Positions 7,404 to 15,328 of a stretch of DNA of 48,084 nt are shown piece after piece. Source of the DNA: Acidobacteriota bacterium (GTDB taxonomy: Bacteria > Acidobacteriota > Terriglobia > Acidiferrales > UBA7541). A program made the position numbers and the translations under genes. The notes beneath the pieces were generated by a model. That model did not search any database, was not told the origin of the DNA, and worked only from the letters and a program-made list of their open reading frames with translations. The stretch is taken from contig PLUM01000067.1 of the NCBI GenBank assembly GCA_003165465.1, positions 11,910-59,993 on the forward strand, given 5' to 3'. How positions within the stretch are numbered: position 1 is the first letter of the stretch; the number at the start of each line of letters is the position of its first letter.

Positions 7404-9929
7404 ATGTCTGAACGCACGTCCATCCAATCCTCGGGTACGCCTGCACGAGTCAACCTGAGGTCTTATTCGGCGGAGCTTCCCCTCGGCACACTGACCGTTG
7501 GGGTGGACAACATCCATCATGATGTTTTCCTGAGCCCGATGTTCATGGAGATGACCGAGGCGTACCTGCTCGAATTCATCCGCCAGAGCGCCAATCTTCC
7601 GTTTCTTTCCAAGGGAGACCGTTTGCCGATGGACCGGAAGCAGCCCGCGCGCCGGGAACCCGGCCGGAAGGGAGGGCGCGCTCCCGAGGCGGCCGTCTGG
7701 AAACGCCAGCTTTCCGAGCTGATGCACGCGGGGGTTCAGAAGGCCAAGTACGAAAAAAATATTGAGGTCGATCTGCTGCTTCGTGCGACCTTGTTGAAGT
7801 ATCTCACGCAGGAAATCGGCGCACAGTTCGCGAACCTGATGCTCGAGGCCAAGGAGTGGATTCGCGGTCTTGGCGATCATTTCGATCGTTCCGAGCAGTC
7901 TCAAGTGATCAAGGCGCGTCTGTCCGAACTGCAGGCGGACCGCCGCAATCTGTTCCGGGTCGTGGGCCAGCATGTGTTTCAAGCGATTCTGGAGATCGAG
8001 GAGAACGTTCTCAGCCGGTCGCGCAAGGCGTTGTTCGGCGACGAAGGTTCCGCCTCGTACGATATTTTGAATAATCGCCTGGCTTTCGTCGAGGGCGGAA
8101 AGGACGACGTGCTCTTTCTGGAGCAATACGTCCTGCTCGGGAACTACCTGCGCGATCACGACCGCTTCGAGACGGTCGACACCGTTTTTCTGGATTTTCT
8201 GCGCGAATCCGTCCTGGCCGGGGAGCAGGGAAGCGACTTGGACGAGTCGTGGCGCGAGCACCAGAATGTGGCGCGCAGTGCGGTGGCGTACCAGGCGGAA
8301 ATTGCGCGGCTCACGGAAGAGCGCGACATGATTGCACGGAAGCTGGAACGCGCCGATGGTCTGATCGGGCGCGTGGGATTTGGAGCCGATCCGGCGAATC
8401 TTCGCGCGTCGATGTCCGATATTGAAAAACGGCTTCGCTACGCGCGGCAAAAACTCGAGGAAGCCACTCCCCGCATGGAAGCAGCACGGATCGAAGCCGA
8501 CGCCCTGGCCAAAAAGTATCAGGAACGTTTGGGGGACTATTTAAACCAGCCGGAAAACGCGAATCGTCTGTTCGGTCCGGCCGCGCCGGGCGAGGCGCGC
8601 GGAGGCGCGGCGGAAATGCGCGCGCGGCTGCTCGACAATTTCGTGGCCCGGCTTGAGCAGCGCGATTTGCTCACGCACGTTCTGGCCAGCTACCAGTTGC
8701 GGAACATCTGCCACGACTACTGCCCGCCGATCCACCTGCAGCAATTGAAAAAAGCCCTGGTCTCGCGCGAGGAATTCAAGCGCGTCGAGGAAATCCTGAA
8801 GCAATTTCCATCGCGCCAGTTTTCCACGCAGCGCATCGAGGAATTGTCCAAGAAAATACGAAAGATGTCGCGCGACGATGTGCGCAGCGTGGTTCTCCGC
8901 TTCGTCGAGGACTTCATGCGGCTCCGGCGCGATACCTGCAATTTCGAGCGGCTGAGCGCGGCAATGGAGCGCGTCAATCTGGTGCGCAACGAGCGCACGC
9001 GCGAACTTTCGGAAATGAACCACAGCCTGTACGAGTTCCTGCTGCCCGAGGAAGCACGGCCGGCCGAGGACCGCGTCATCGCCCACACCATCATCAAGGC
9101 GGATGTGCGCGGGTCGACCAAGATCACGGCGGACCTGCTCTCGCGAGGCTTGAATCCCGCGTCGCTCTTCAGCCTGAATTTTTACGAGCCGGTGAAGCGC
9201 ATTCTCGAACGTTATGGGGCGGCGAAAATCTTTATCGAGGGCGACGCGCTGGTTCTGGGGATTTTTGAAACCGAATCCAATCGCACGCAACAGCGCGGCG
9301 TGTCAAAGGCCTGCGCGCTGGCGCAGCAGATTCTGGCGGTCTCGGCCGCCTACAATGAGAAGCCGGAATTGAGCGACCTGCCGCGGCTGGAGCTGGGCGT
9401 GGGAATCGCGTTTCAAGGGTCCGCGCCGGCGTATTGGATGGACACCGATTCGCGCATCATGATTTCGCGCGCGCTGAATCTGTCGGACCGGCTTTCGAGC
9501 TGCTCCAAGGCCGCGAGGCGCATGCTGTCCCAGAGTCCGTCGATGTTTCGCGTATTCCTGTTCCAGACGATGACGGAGGGCGTCGCGGAGGACGAAGCCG
9601 ATGAATTCCTCATCCGGTTCAATCTGAATGGCGTGGAATTGAACGACGAAGGTTTCAAAAAACTGCAGGAAGAAATTTCCATGACGCCGGTGGAAACCGA
9701 TTGCGTCATGCCCTGGGGCAAGGAACACGTCACGTTTTACTACGGAGAAACGCCGGTGGGCGAGGGACTCGAACCCATTCTGATCCGTCGCGGATTCATC
9801 CGGCAATTGTTACCGGGCGGAAAAATTGGCGATGCCGGCACGCGTATGTACTACGAAGTTTGCGCCAGCCCCAAGGTGAAGGAACTCGTCGAGAGCCTCA
9901 TGGCCACGGCCGAGGTGCGACGCGTTTGA
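7404..9929 (+). CDS. Large helical protein with a C-terminal class III nucleotide-cyclase-like domain
   Basis: An 841-residue soluble protein with no signal peptide or membrane segment. The first ~550 residues are helical and charged, with a coiled-coil-like stretch around 290-385, and match no family I recognise. The C-terminal part resembles a class III adenylate/guanylate cyclase domain. 'KADVRGST' places an Asp at 567 and 'KIFIEGDALVLGIFE' an Asp at 614, the spacing of the two metal-binding aspartates. 'LELGVGIAFQG' and 'RALNLSDRLSS' match the later cyclase motifs, including the conserved Asn and Arg, so the core catalytic residues appear to be present. About 130 residues follow this domain. 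ATG 7404 is preceded by TAGGAG at a longer than usual distance; a start at 7350 would overlap the putative promoter. It could make a cyclic nucleotide or merely bind nucleotides. Confidence 0.75.
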   Translation: MSERTSIQSSGTPARVNLRSYSAELPLGTLTVGVDNIHHDVFLSPMFMEMTEAYLLEFIRQSANLPFLSKGDRLPMDRKQPARREPGRKGGRAPEAAVWKRQLSELMHAGVQKAKYEKNIEVDLLLRATLLKYLTQEIGAQFANLMLEAKEWIRGLGDHFDRSEQSQVIKARLSELQADRRNLFRVVGQHVFQAILEIEENVLSRSRKALFGDEGSASYDILNNRLAFVEGGKDDVLFLEQYVLLGNYLRDHDRFETVDTVFLDFLRESVLAGEQGSDLDESWREHQNVARSAVAYQAEIARLTEERDMIARKLERADGLIGRVGFGADPANLRASMSDIEKRLRYARQKLEEATPRMEAARIEADALAKKYQERLGDYLNQPENANRLFGPAAPGEARGGAAEMRARLLDNFVARLEQRDLLTHVLASYQLRNICHDYCPPIHLQQLKKALVSREEFKRVEEILKQFPSRQFSTQRIEELSKKIRKMSRDDVRSVVLRFVEDFMRLRRDTCNFERLSAAMERVNLVRNERTRELSEMNHSLYEFLLPEEARPAEDRVIAHTIIKADVRGSTKITADLLSRGLNPASLFSLNFYEPVKRILERYGAAKIFIEGDALVLGIFETESNRTQQRGVSKACALAQQILAVSAAYNEKPELSDLPRLELGVGIAFQGSAPAYWMDTDSRIMISRALNLSDRLSSCSKAARRMLSQSPSMFRVFLFQTMTEGVAEDEADEFLIRFNLNGVELNDEGFKKLQEEISMTPVETDCVMPWGKEHVTFYYGETPVGEGLEPILIRRGFIRQLLPGGKIGDAGTRMYYEVCASPKVKELVESLMATAEVRRV

Positions 9930-9975
9930 AGTGGTAAGATAACGCCAGGCGCTGGCCGCCGGGGCCAGGCCTTCC

Positions 9976-10140
9976 ATGAGCCGAAGCAAATCCAGACCTA
10001 AAAAGTTTACCGCCGGAGGCGAAGCGCGTCGCCGCGCGCGCGAACTTGCAGGGTCTCCTCCCGCCGCGCGAGTCATTCCCGACAAGCGCCTGAAACCGCT
10101 CAAACACAAAAAGAAATTGTTGGAAGAGAGCGGCCAGTAG
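9976..10140 (+). CDS. Small highly basic protein of 54 residues
   Basis: ATG to TAG gives a 54-residue protein with about 20 Lys or Arg: it begins MSRSKSRPKKFTAGGEARRR and ends KHKKKLLEESGQ. Three patches of basic residues suggest nucleic-acid or ribosome binding, but I recognise no family. The ribosome-binding site is weak. It sits between the cyclase-domain gene and an interspersed repeat. A spurious frame in GC-rich DNA remains possible, although the many Lys AAA/AAG codons argue somewhat for real coding. Confidence 0.45.
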   Translation: MSRSKSRPKKFTAGGEARRRARELAGSPPAARVIPDKRLKPLKHKKKLLEESGQ

Positions 10141-10157
10141 CCTGGATTTCACAGCCA

Positions 10158-10236
10158 GTAGCACAGGCTTCAGCCTGTGTTCTTTTGACTTTCGCTTGCC
10201 ACAAATCAAAACCACACAGGCTGAAGCCTGTGCCAC
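10158..10236. repeat. Interspersed long inverted repeat (GTRGC-hairpin family), copy 2
   Basis: Left arm begins GTAGCACAGGCTTCAGCCTG; the right arm is its complement ending CTGTGCCAC (one mismatch in the outer five bases). The central spacer (TTTGACTTTCGCTTGCCA) also shares sequence with copies 1 and 4. It lies between a plus-strand small gene and the 3' end of the minus-strand thioesterase gene, where it could end transcription from both sides. Confidence 0.85.
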
Positions 10237-10258
10237 TGAAACCTGCATATTTCGTGGT

Positions 10259-10693
10259 TTACACGCCGGTGGCGGGATCCGTGAATCTTTTTTTCACTTC
10301 CTCGGGAATTGGCTGGCCCTGAAACCTGACCGGATCGTCGCTCACGCGCGCGACCCACACGCGCCGCTCGAAAATTTCCAGGGCGAGGACCCCATCGGCG
10401 CGGAAGACTTTGTGGTGGACGAGGAAGCTGCTGCGCCCCCATTCGGTGATGGACGTTTCGTAGACCACCTCGTCGCTGAAATCGGAAGGCACGATGAATC
10501 GCGCGCGCAGGTCAACCACCGGAATGCCCGCGATGTTGTAGGTTTTGAGCATCGCGCGCTTGGACAAGCCCACCTGCGCGAACAGGCCGTTCGAGCACGC
10601 GTCGCCGTACTCGACGTAACGCGGGAAGAACACGGTTCCGGCCGCGTCGCAATCGCCCCATTCGATTTGAATGCGTCTTCGGTTGATCAACAT
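10259..10693 (-). CDS. Acyl-CoA thioesterase, 4-hydroxybenzoyl-CoA thioesterase (hotdog) family
   Basis: A 144-residue hotdog-fold thioesterase. The N-terminal motif EWGDCDAAGTVFFPRY (residues 11-26) is the signature of the Pseudomonas-type 4-hydroxybenzoyl-CoA thioesterases; Asp16 corresponds to the catalytic Asp of that group. It hydrolyses an acyl- or aroyl-CoA to the free acid and CoA. It follows the aryl-CoA reductase-like operon on the same strand after a 148-bp gap. A role in releasing CoA from stalled aromatic intermediates is reasonable but inferred. The start is supported by GGGAG about 9 bp upstream. The substrate is not certain from sequence. Confidence 0.87.
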   Translation of the reverse strand: MLINRRRIQIEWGDCDAAGTVFFPRYVEYGDACSNGLFAQVGLSKRAMLKTYNIAGIPVVDLRARFIVPSDFSDEVVYETSITEWGRSSFLVHHKVFRADGVLALEIFERRVWVARVSDDPVRFQGQPIPEEVKKRFTDPATGV

Positions 10694-10841
10694 CGGGCAC
10701 GTCTCCCTTACGAATCGCGAAATATGACAAGCCTGGACGCGGCTAAATTCTTCATTCCGGCTGGCGGGCCGCAGGCAGAGATTTTAGCCCGCATTTCTCG
10801 CAGGATCGGAAAAAATGTGTTGAAATAATTTTGTTTTGTTT

Positions 10842-11675
10842 CTAGCCGAAGTTACAGAGATCGCGATCTTGCTCCGGGCTGGCGGTACCGCCGAGCTTCT
10901 GCAAACGCTGATAACCGAGCAAAGCGGCGCCCAGCGCGGCGACCATCGCCGGCTGATCGCTGACGTTCACCTGGCGGCCGATCGCGTCCTGCAGGGAGGC
11001 CACCATTCCGCTCTGGCGCGCCACGCCGCCGACGAAGGTGACTTCGTTTTCGAGTCCTACGCGCGCCAGCAGCGCCTTGGAGCGCGAAGCGAGCGAATTG
11101 TGGATGCCGCGAATGATATTTTCAATGGTCTGGCCATCGCTCACGAGGTTGATGATCTCGGATTCGGCCAGCACGGCGCATACGCTGCTGATCATCGTGG
11201 GTTTTTCAGACGCCATGGAAAGCGTGCCGAGCTGGTCGAGTGGAATTTCGAGATAGTGCGCGGCCCGCTCCAGAAATCCTCCCGAGCCCGCCGCGCACTT
11301 GTCGTTGGATTTGAATTCCTTCACTTTTCCGCCTTCGCGCAGACGGATGGCGCGCGTGCTTTGCCCGCCCACGTCGAGGACGCAGGCCGTCTTGGGGAAA
11401 AGGAATTCCGCGCCGCGCGCCGCGCACGTAATGTCCGTGATCTGGAGATTGCGGAAGGGAATGTTGTAACGGCCGAGGCCTGTGGTGGCCACATACTTGA
11501 CGTCTTCCACCTGGCCGCCGGCCTCGTCCAGCGCGAGCTTCATCGCTTCCCTGGAGACGCCGGGAAAATCCGGCTTGGTTTTCACGATGCCGGTTCCACA
11601 AACCTTCCGTGATTCATCCAGGAGCACGGCCTTCGTGCTTCTGGAGCCTATATCGATTCCCGCTACGTACGTCAT
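10842..11675 (-). CDS. bzdQ: Aryl-CoA reductase ATPase/activator subunit (BadF/BadG/BcrA/BcrD family), BzdQ-like
   Basis: A 277-residue member of the ASKHA-fold ATPases that hydrolyse ATP to drive low-potential electrons into benzoyl-CoA reductase or 2-hydroxyacyl-CoA dehydratase. Visible: the phosphate-binding 'GIDIGSRSTKAVLLDE' (6-21), 'DVGGQSTRAIR' (about 101-111) and 'VGGVARQSG'. Cys127 in 'NDKCAAGSGG' and Cys166 in 'SSVCAVLAESE' are placed to bind the [4Fe-4S] cluster shared between two subunits. It is the last gene of the four-gene operon, 18 bp after the BzdP-like gene, with GAGGTGG before the ATG. The gene name follows from operon order and size; whether the substrate is benzoyl-CoA itself or a substituted aryl-CoA cannot be told. 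Confidence 0.85.
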   Translation of the reverse strand: MTYVAGIDIGSRSTKAVLLDESRKVCGTGIVKTKPDFPGVSREAMKLALDEAGGQVEDVKYVATTGLGRYNIPFRNLQITDITCAARGAEFLFPKTACVLDVGGQSTRAIRLREGGKVKEFKSNDKCAAGSGGFLERAAHYLEIPLDQLGTLSMASEKPTMISSVCAVLAESEIINLVSDGQTIENIIRGIHNSLASRSKALLARVGLENEVTFVGGVARQSGMVASLQDAIGRQVNVSDQPAMVAALGAALLGYQRLQKLGGTASPEQDRDLCNFG

Positions 11676-11693
11676 AGGCCACCTCGATCGTTT

Positions 11694-12563
11694 TCAGTGT
11701 GATTCGATTACTCGCAACGGAGAACTGCCGCCCGTCTGCTGCGCCGCTGGAACAACCTTGTCCGAAACGGCGGAAGGTTCTCCGCCCAATGCCCGCTCCA
11801 ACGCAAAAATCGCCGCGCCAATGGCCCCGATATAGTGCGAATCGCTGCACACATTGACGGGCATCCCCAGCCGCTCCTCAAGAGCTTTCACCATTCCGAT
11901 GTTGCGCGAGACTCCGCCCGTGAAGGTGACTTCCGGTTCGATGCCAACCCGGCGCACGAGACCCACGGTGCGGGCCGCGATGGCGCTATGCACGCCGCCC
12001 AGAATGTCCGGCACGGTTTTTCCCTCGGCGAGGTAGGACATGATGTCGGACTCGACGAACACCGCGCAGACCGTACTGAGACGCACGGGCTTTTTCGCAT
12101 CGAGCGAAATTGGGCCAATTTCGTCCAGGCTAAGGCCCACGGTTTCAGCCGAGTTGGAAAGAAATCGCCCGGTGCCGGCGGCGCACTTGTCGTTCATCAC
12201 GAAATCCTTCACGTCGCCGTCTTCGCCTACGCGTATGCCCTTGGCGTCCTGGCCGCCCATGTCGATTACCGTGCGCGTTTTCGGGAACAACAGATTGGCG
12301 CCGCGCGCATGGCAGGAGATTTCCGTGATTTGGGCGTTTCCGAAATTTACTTTGTAGCGCCCATATCCCGTCCCCACAATGTAGGCGATTCTTTCGGGAG
12401 CGATGCCCGCGGATGCCGCCGCCTCGCGGAACGCCCGCTCGGCCGCCATCGAGACGTTGGCCCCCGTGTTGATCAGGCTGCGGCCCACAATTGTGCGGTC
12501 CTCGGACAAAACGATGGCCTTCGTCTGCGTCGATCCGACATCCACTCCGGCTCCGTAAATCAT
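11694..12563 (-). CDS. bzdP: Aryl-CoA reductase ATPase/activator subunit (BcrA/BadF-type), BzdP-like
   Basis: A 289-residue paralogue of its downstream neighbour, with the same ASKHA layout: 'GVDVGSTQTKAIVLSED' (6-22), 'DMGGQDAKGIR' (about 101-111), 'TGGVSRNIG', and cluster cysteines at 127 ('NDKCAAGTGRF') and 166 ('STVCAVFVESD'). Two different ATPase subunits in one operon are expected for the heterotetrameric class I benzoyl-CoA reductases. 2-Hydroxyacyl-CoA dehydratases of amino-acid fermenters use one homodimeric activator instead. The ~25-residue C-terminal tail (from GGEPSAVSD) is low in complexity. GGAG before the ATG supports the start. It lies 56 bp after the BzdO-like gene. Confidence 0.86.
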   Translation of the reverse strand: MIYGAGVDVGSTQTKAIVLSEDRTIVGRSLINTGANVSMAAERAFREAAASAGIAPERIAYIVGTGYGRYKVNFGNAQITEISCHARGANLLFPKTRTVIDMGGQDAKGIRVGEDGDVKDFVMNDKCAAGTGRFLSNSAETVGLSLDEIGPISLDAKKPVRLSTVCAVFVESDIMSYLAEGKTVPDILGGVHSAIAARTVGLVRRVGIEPEVTFTGGVSRNIGMVKALEERLGMPVNVCSDSHYIGAIGAAIFALERALGGEPSAVSDKVVPAAQQTGGSSPLRVIESH

Positions 12564-12619
12564 CCCGCTCCGCCTTTCTTTGTGCGTCTCACGGCACTGT
12601 GCGCATGACGCGCGACGGC

Positions 12620-13894
12620 CTACTTCTTAACCAGCATCCGCTGGTGCTGCAAGGACTCGAAGAACGCGTCCACGCGGTTTCGCAATTGCGCTTCGGAAAA
12701 ATACCGCGGGTCTTCCAGATCGGATTCGATCAGTAGAGTGGGCACATTCAGTTCCTTGGTGAAGTACTCCCGCATGTCGCCCTGGCCGGCCGAAAACAGC
12801 CGGCAACTTTTTACGGAATGAATGATGAGCGCGTCGGCGTGCCAGTCCTCCACGTAGTCCTTGATCTGCTTGTAGCGTTGCAGGAAGTTCCGGTTCGTGA
12901 CGTTCCACTGCAGCATGTGCCGGGCAATGCTTTCGAGCGGCTTCTGCGGATCGTGCCGGAAACCGAATTCCCAAATCCCTCCGACGGTCGAGTACGTCGA
13001 GGCCACTGCCACCGCTCCCCATCGGCTGAACATATCGCGAAACTGCCGCAGAAATGGCCAGGGTGGAGGACCTTCCATGACGACGCGGAACTTTTCTTCC
13101 GGCAATGGCCCCTGATGGTTGTCCGCGCGCTTCTTCATTTCCTTGTACGCTTCCTTGAAAAACCAGAGGCCGTCCTCCGTTCCGCGCAGGCAGTAGAGCG
13201 GGGCCATCATCATGACGGAATCGAAATAGGCGTCGTACGGAGCGGGGCGCTCCATCGTGAGCCGTTTGATGTTGGACCAGAGCGCGCCCGTCTCGCTGGA
13301 AAGCTCCATGATGCGCTGCAATTTTTTGTAATCGAGTTTCTTGCCGGTCATCCGCTCGAGCACTTCGACCAGTTCCTCGAGCTGCTTTACGACGTAGCGC
13401 ACGTCATCCTCGGAAGGATCGGCGGTATCGGTGCGGAAGAAGGGAACGTCCAGGTTGTACAACGGGGCTTTCGAGTACTCGGCCAGGTGCTCGAACCATT
13501 GCAGGTAGACGTTGCAGCCGACGTAGTTGCACAACAGCAGATCGGGCTGAGGAATGGTGGCGAAAGGCGTCTTCCGCCCTGCAAAATACATGCCCACGTC
13601 GGCCTTCACGTAGGCGCAGTTGTCGGTCGAGTAGCCGAGTTCCTCCGCCGCCAGGATGAGAGGCAGCGACTGTTTTTTCACGGCCAGTTGTAGGGCGTTG
13701 ACCTCGGGATAAACCGGGATCATGTCAAACGCCAAAATCAGCTCGACCGGATTGCCGCTGATCAGCATGTAGACGGCCTTGTTTCCCTTGCCTTCGGCCG
13801 CCGCCGTCAGGCTGGCGTAGTAGCGGCCAATCATATCCTTCTGAAGATTATGGATGACTCCCTGATAATCGGATTTCGCGGCGGCTTGGGCCAT
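12620..13894 (-). CDS. bzdO: Aryl-CoA reductase substrate-binding subunit (BcrB/BzdO-like)
   Basis: A 424-residue member of the 2-hydroxyacyl-CoA dehydratase subunit D / HgdB superfamily, whose members hold the Fe-S clusters at the active site. Family features: 'ISGNPVELILAFDMIPVYPEVNA', 'YSTDNCAYVKADVG' (Cys93), 'LLCNYVGCNVYLQWFEHL' (Cys122, Cys127) and the C-terminal 'SVKSCRLFSAGQGDM' segment. In class I reductases this subunit and the BzdN-like one form the module that takes up electrons and reduces the aromatic ring of a bound CoA ester. AAGGAG is correctly spaced before the ATG. It lies 24 bp after the first gene, so it is cotranscribed. Oxygen-sensitive chemistry is expected, so the protein should act under anoxia. 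Confidence 0.86.
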   Translation of the reverse strand: MAQAAAKSDYQGVIHNLQKDMIGRYYASLTAAAEGKGNKAVYMLISGNPVELILAFDMIPVYPEVNALQLAVKKQSLPLILAAEELGYSTDNCAYVKADVGMYFAGRKTPFATIPQPDLLLCNYVGCNVYLQWFEHLAEYSKAPLYNLDVPFFRTDTADPSEDDVRYVVKQLEELVEVLERMTGKKLDYKKLQRIMELSSETGALWSNIKRLTMERPAPYDAYFDSVMMMAPLYCLRGTEDGLWFFKEAYKEMKKRADNHQGPLPEEKFRVVMEGPPPWPFLRQFRDMFSRWGAVAVASTYSTVGGIWEFGFRHDPQKPLESIARHMLQWNVTNRNFLQRYKQIKDYVEDWHADALIIHSVKSCRLFSAGQGDMREYFTKELNVPTLLIESDLEDPRYFSEAQLRNRVDAFFESLQHQRMLVKK

Positions 13895-13918
13895 GATCGA
13901 TCTCCTTTGACCGGCATT

Positions 13919-15100
13919 TCAGTCGAACAAAAGCGACTCCACGAATGTTTCCACCTCGGAACGGGCGCGATCGAAAATCCAGGTCTTTTCCTCGAATTCA
14001 AGCAGCAGGTGTGGAATCTTCGCGTCGTCCAGAGTTTTGCGGTACAAGGCATAATCGAACAGGGCCGGCTCGCAAAACTTTGCCGCCTGAAAAACTACCG
14101 CATCCGCCTTCTTCTCTTTGACCAGATTGATCAGGTGCGCGGCCTTCACCTCGCGAGTATCGTGTTTCGTGCCGGAATAGCAGGCGCGTTCCGAATAACT
14201 TTCGGCCAATGAGAACAGGGGATTGGCCTGAATGGGCACGTCCTCGGTAAACCAGCGCGAGCCGCGCAGGAAATCGTCATCCAGGATGTAGCATCCCGCC
14301 TCTTCCAGGGTTTCGATCAGCTCCACGGGCGGAAGTTCGCAGAACGAACCTTCGAGGACCACACGAATCCTGTCCTTGGGCCGGGTAGGACGCCCGGGAA
14401 GCTCGGCCAAAACCTCATCGAGAATTTTCTCGAATGCTTCCGGAGCCATCAGCATCCCCGCGCGCGAGAGCACGAACGATTCGGCCGCGGAAATCAGGTG
14501 CGGGGTCTCGGCCCTGATCCGGTAAATTTCGCGCAGGCCGGAGCGAATGCGGTTGTAAAGACGAATGCTGTGATTTAGATCGTCGGCAGTGGGCGCGTAT
14601 CCCGACCTCTGCTGGAGGTGGTCGAGAATTCTTCGATATTCGGTTGCCAGGTATTGCCGTGCCAGGGGCGAAGCAAAATTTTGCGGGAAGTGGATGTAAT
14701 CCACGAACATGGTGGGAAAATTTCTTTGAAAGACGCTGGCCAGATTGCGCGCCGGATCGCAGATCGAATGGAAGAGCATCCCTTCGAGGAATTCGAGGCG
14801 CTTGGTCAGGCCCAGCTCCAGCGTGCTCTTTACGATCGAGCAGACGAAGGATTGGAAGCGTGAGTCGGCGAAACTGATCTCGATTTGATTGCCTCCGCCG
14901 ATGACTCCGACGGGCAACATTCCGGACGCATGAATCAGTTCGACGGGGCAATAGATAGGAAAGCAGCCGATCGCTTTCTTTCCGGGGTTTTCCTGAAGCC
15001 ATTGCTTGGCGGCGGCGAAGTTCACATCCTGGGCGATTTCGCGGCAGGAGTCGATGATGGCGCCGAGTCTGGAAGTTTCCTGAGTTGGAGTTGTGGCCAC
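13919..15100 (-). CDS. bzdN: Aryl-CoA reductase substrate-binding subunit (BcrC/BzdN-like)
   Basis: The first gene of the operon: 393 residues, HgdB superfamily. Cluster-type cysteines: Cys51 in 'GCFPIYCPVELIHASGM', Cys87 in 'SFVCSIVKSTLELG' and Cys114 in 'FHSICDPARN', the three-cysteine pattern of this family. It pairs with the 424-residue subunit to form the catalytic half of a BzdNOPQ-type enzyme. Translation starts at GTG 15100, preceded by GGAAGGGG. A strong sigma70-like promoter lies at 15189-15217 and a 14-bp palindrome shared with two other promoters at 15227-15240. No ferredoxin, dienoyl-CoA hydratase or ring-opening genes are next to it, so the rest of the pathway must lie elsewhere. 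Confidence 0.86.
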   Translation of the reverse strand: MATTPTQETSRLGAIIDSCREIAQDVNFAAAKQWLQENPGKKAIGCFPIYCPVELIHASGMLPVGVIGGGNQIEISFADSRFQSFVCSIVKSTLELGLTKRLEFLEGMLFHSICDPARNLASVFQRNFPTMFVDYIHFPQNFASPLARQYLATEYRRILDHLQQRSGYAPTADDLNHSIRLYNRIRSGLREIYRIRAETPHLISAAESFVLSRAGMLMAPEAFEKILDEVLAELPGRPTRPKDRIRVVLEGSFCELPPVELIETLEEAGCYILDDDFLRGSRWFTEDVPIQANPLFSLAESYSERACYSGTKHDTREVKAAHLINLVKEKKADAVVFQAAKFCEPALFDYALYRKTLDDAKIPHLLLEFEEKTWIFDRARSEVETFVESLLFD

Positions 15101-15188
15101 GGTTCACCCCTTCCTTGCGGCGCCCAGTCGGGTGCGGCGCCTCGTGCTCGGCTGCGTTTGTTTGCCGCGATACCCGTTCATAAGTGGA

Positions 15189-15217
15189 AGTCTACGTCCG
15201 CGCCTGAAGCTTGTCAA
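15189..15217 (-). promoter_or_regulatory. Sigma70-type promoter of the aryl-CoA reductase operon
   Basis: Read on the minus strand: TTGACA (15217-15212), 17 bp, TAGACT (15194-15189). The -35 box is perfect and the -10 box matches at four of six positions. Initiation is expected near 15182, giving a leader of about 80 nt before the GTG at 15100. Confidence 0.65.
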
Positions 15218-15226
15218 TATGAATAT

Positions 15227-15240
15227 GGTACTACAATACC
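15227..15240. promoter_or_regulatory. Candidate Rrf2-type operator A (14-bp near-palindrome)
   Basis: GGTACTACAATACC, centred about 51 bp upstream of the predicted start of the aryl-CoA reductase operon and just outside its -35 box. It fits the consensus RGTAYTACADTACY shared with 16335-16348 and 17765-17778. Its position suggests activation, or repression by exclusion, rather than simple -10 blockage. Confidence 0.55.
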
Positions 15241-15291
15241 GGAATAGCGGGCGCGAATCTTTTTGAGCTGCTGGGGGAATCTGCCGGGCGA

Positions 15292-15322
15292 AAACCCCCG
15301 CCTCTGAAGAGGCGGGCTACAG
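15292..15322. repeat. Interspersed palindromic repeat (GGGCTACAG type), copy 2
   Basis: CCCGCCTCTGAAGAGGCGGG hairpin followed by CTACAG. It matches the first half of the elements at 1321-1388 and 44140-44223; the second arm is missing. It lies directly after the stop codon of the Rrf2 gene and may help end its transcript. Confidence 0.65.
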
Positions 15323-15328
15323 TAATGT

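Noticed and set aside
10842..15100. 2-Hydroxyglutaryl-CoA dehydratase-type system (HgdABC) for the four-gene operon.
   Set aside because: Those systems have a single homodimeric activator. Two distinct ATPase subunits and the N-O-P-Q order favour an aryl-CoA reductase, though sequence trees would be needed to close the question.
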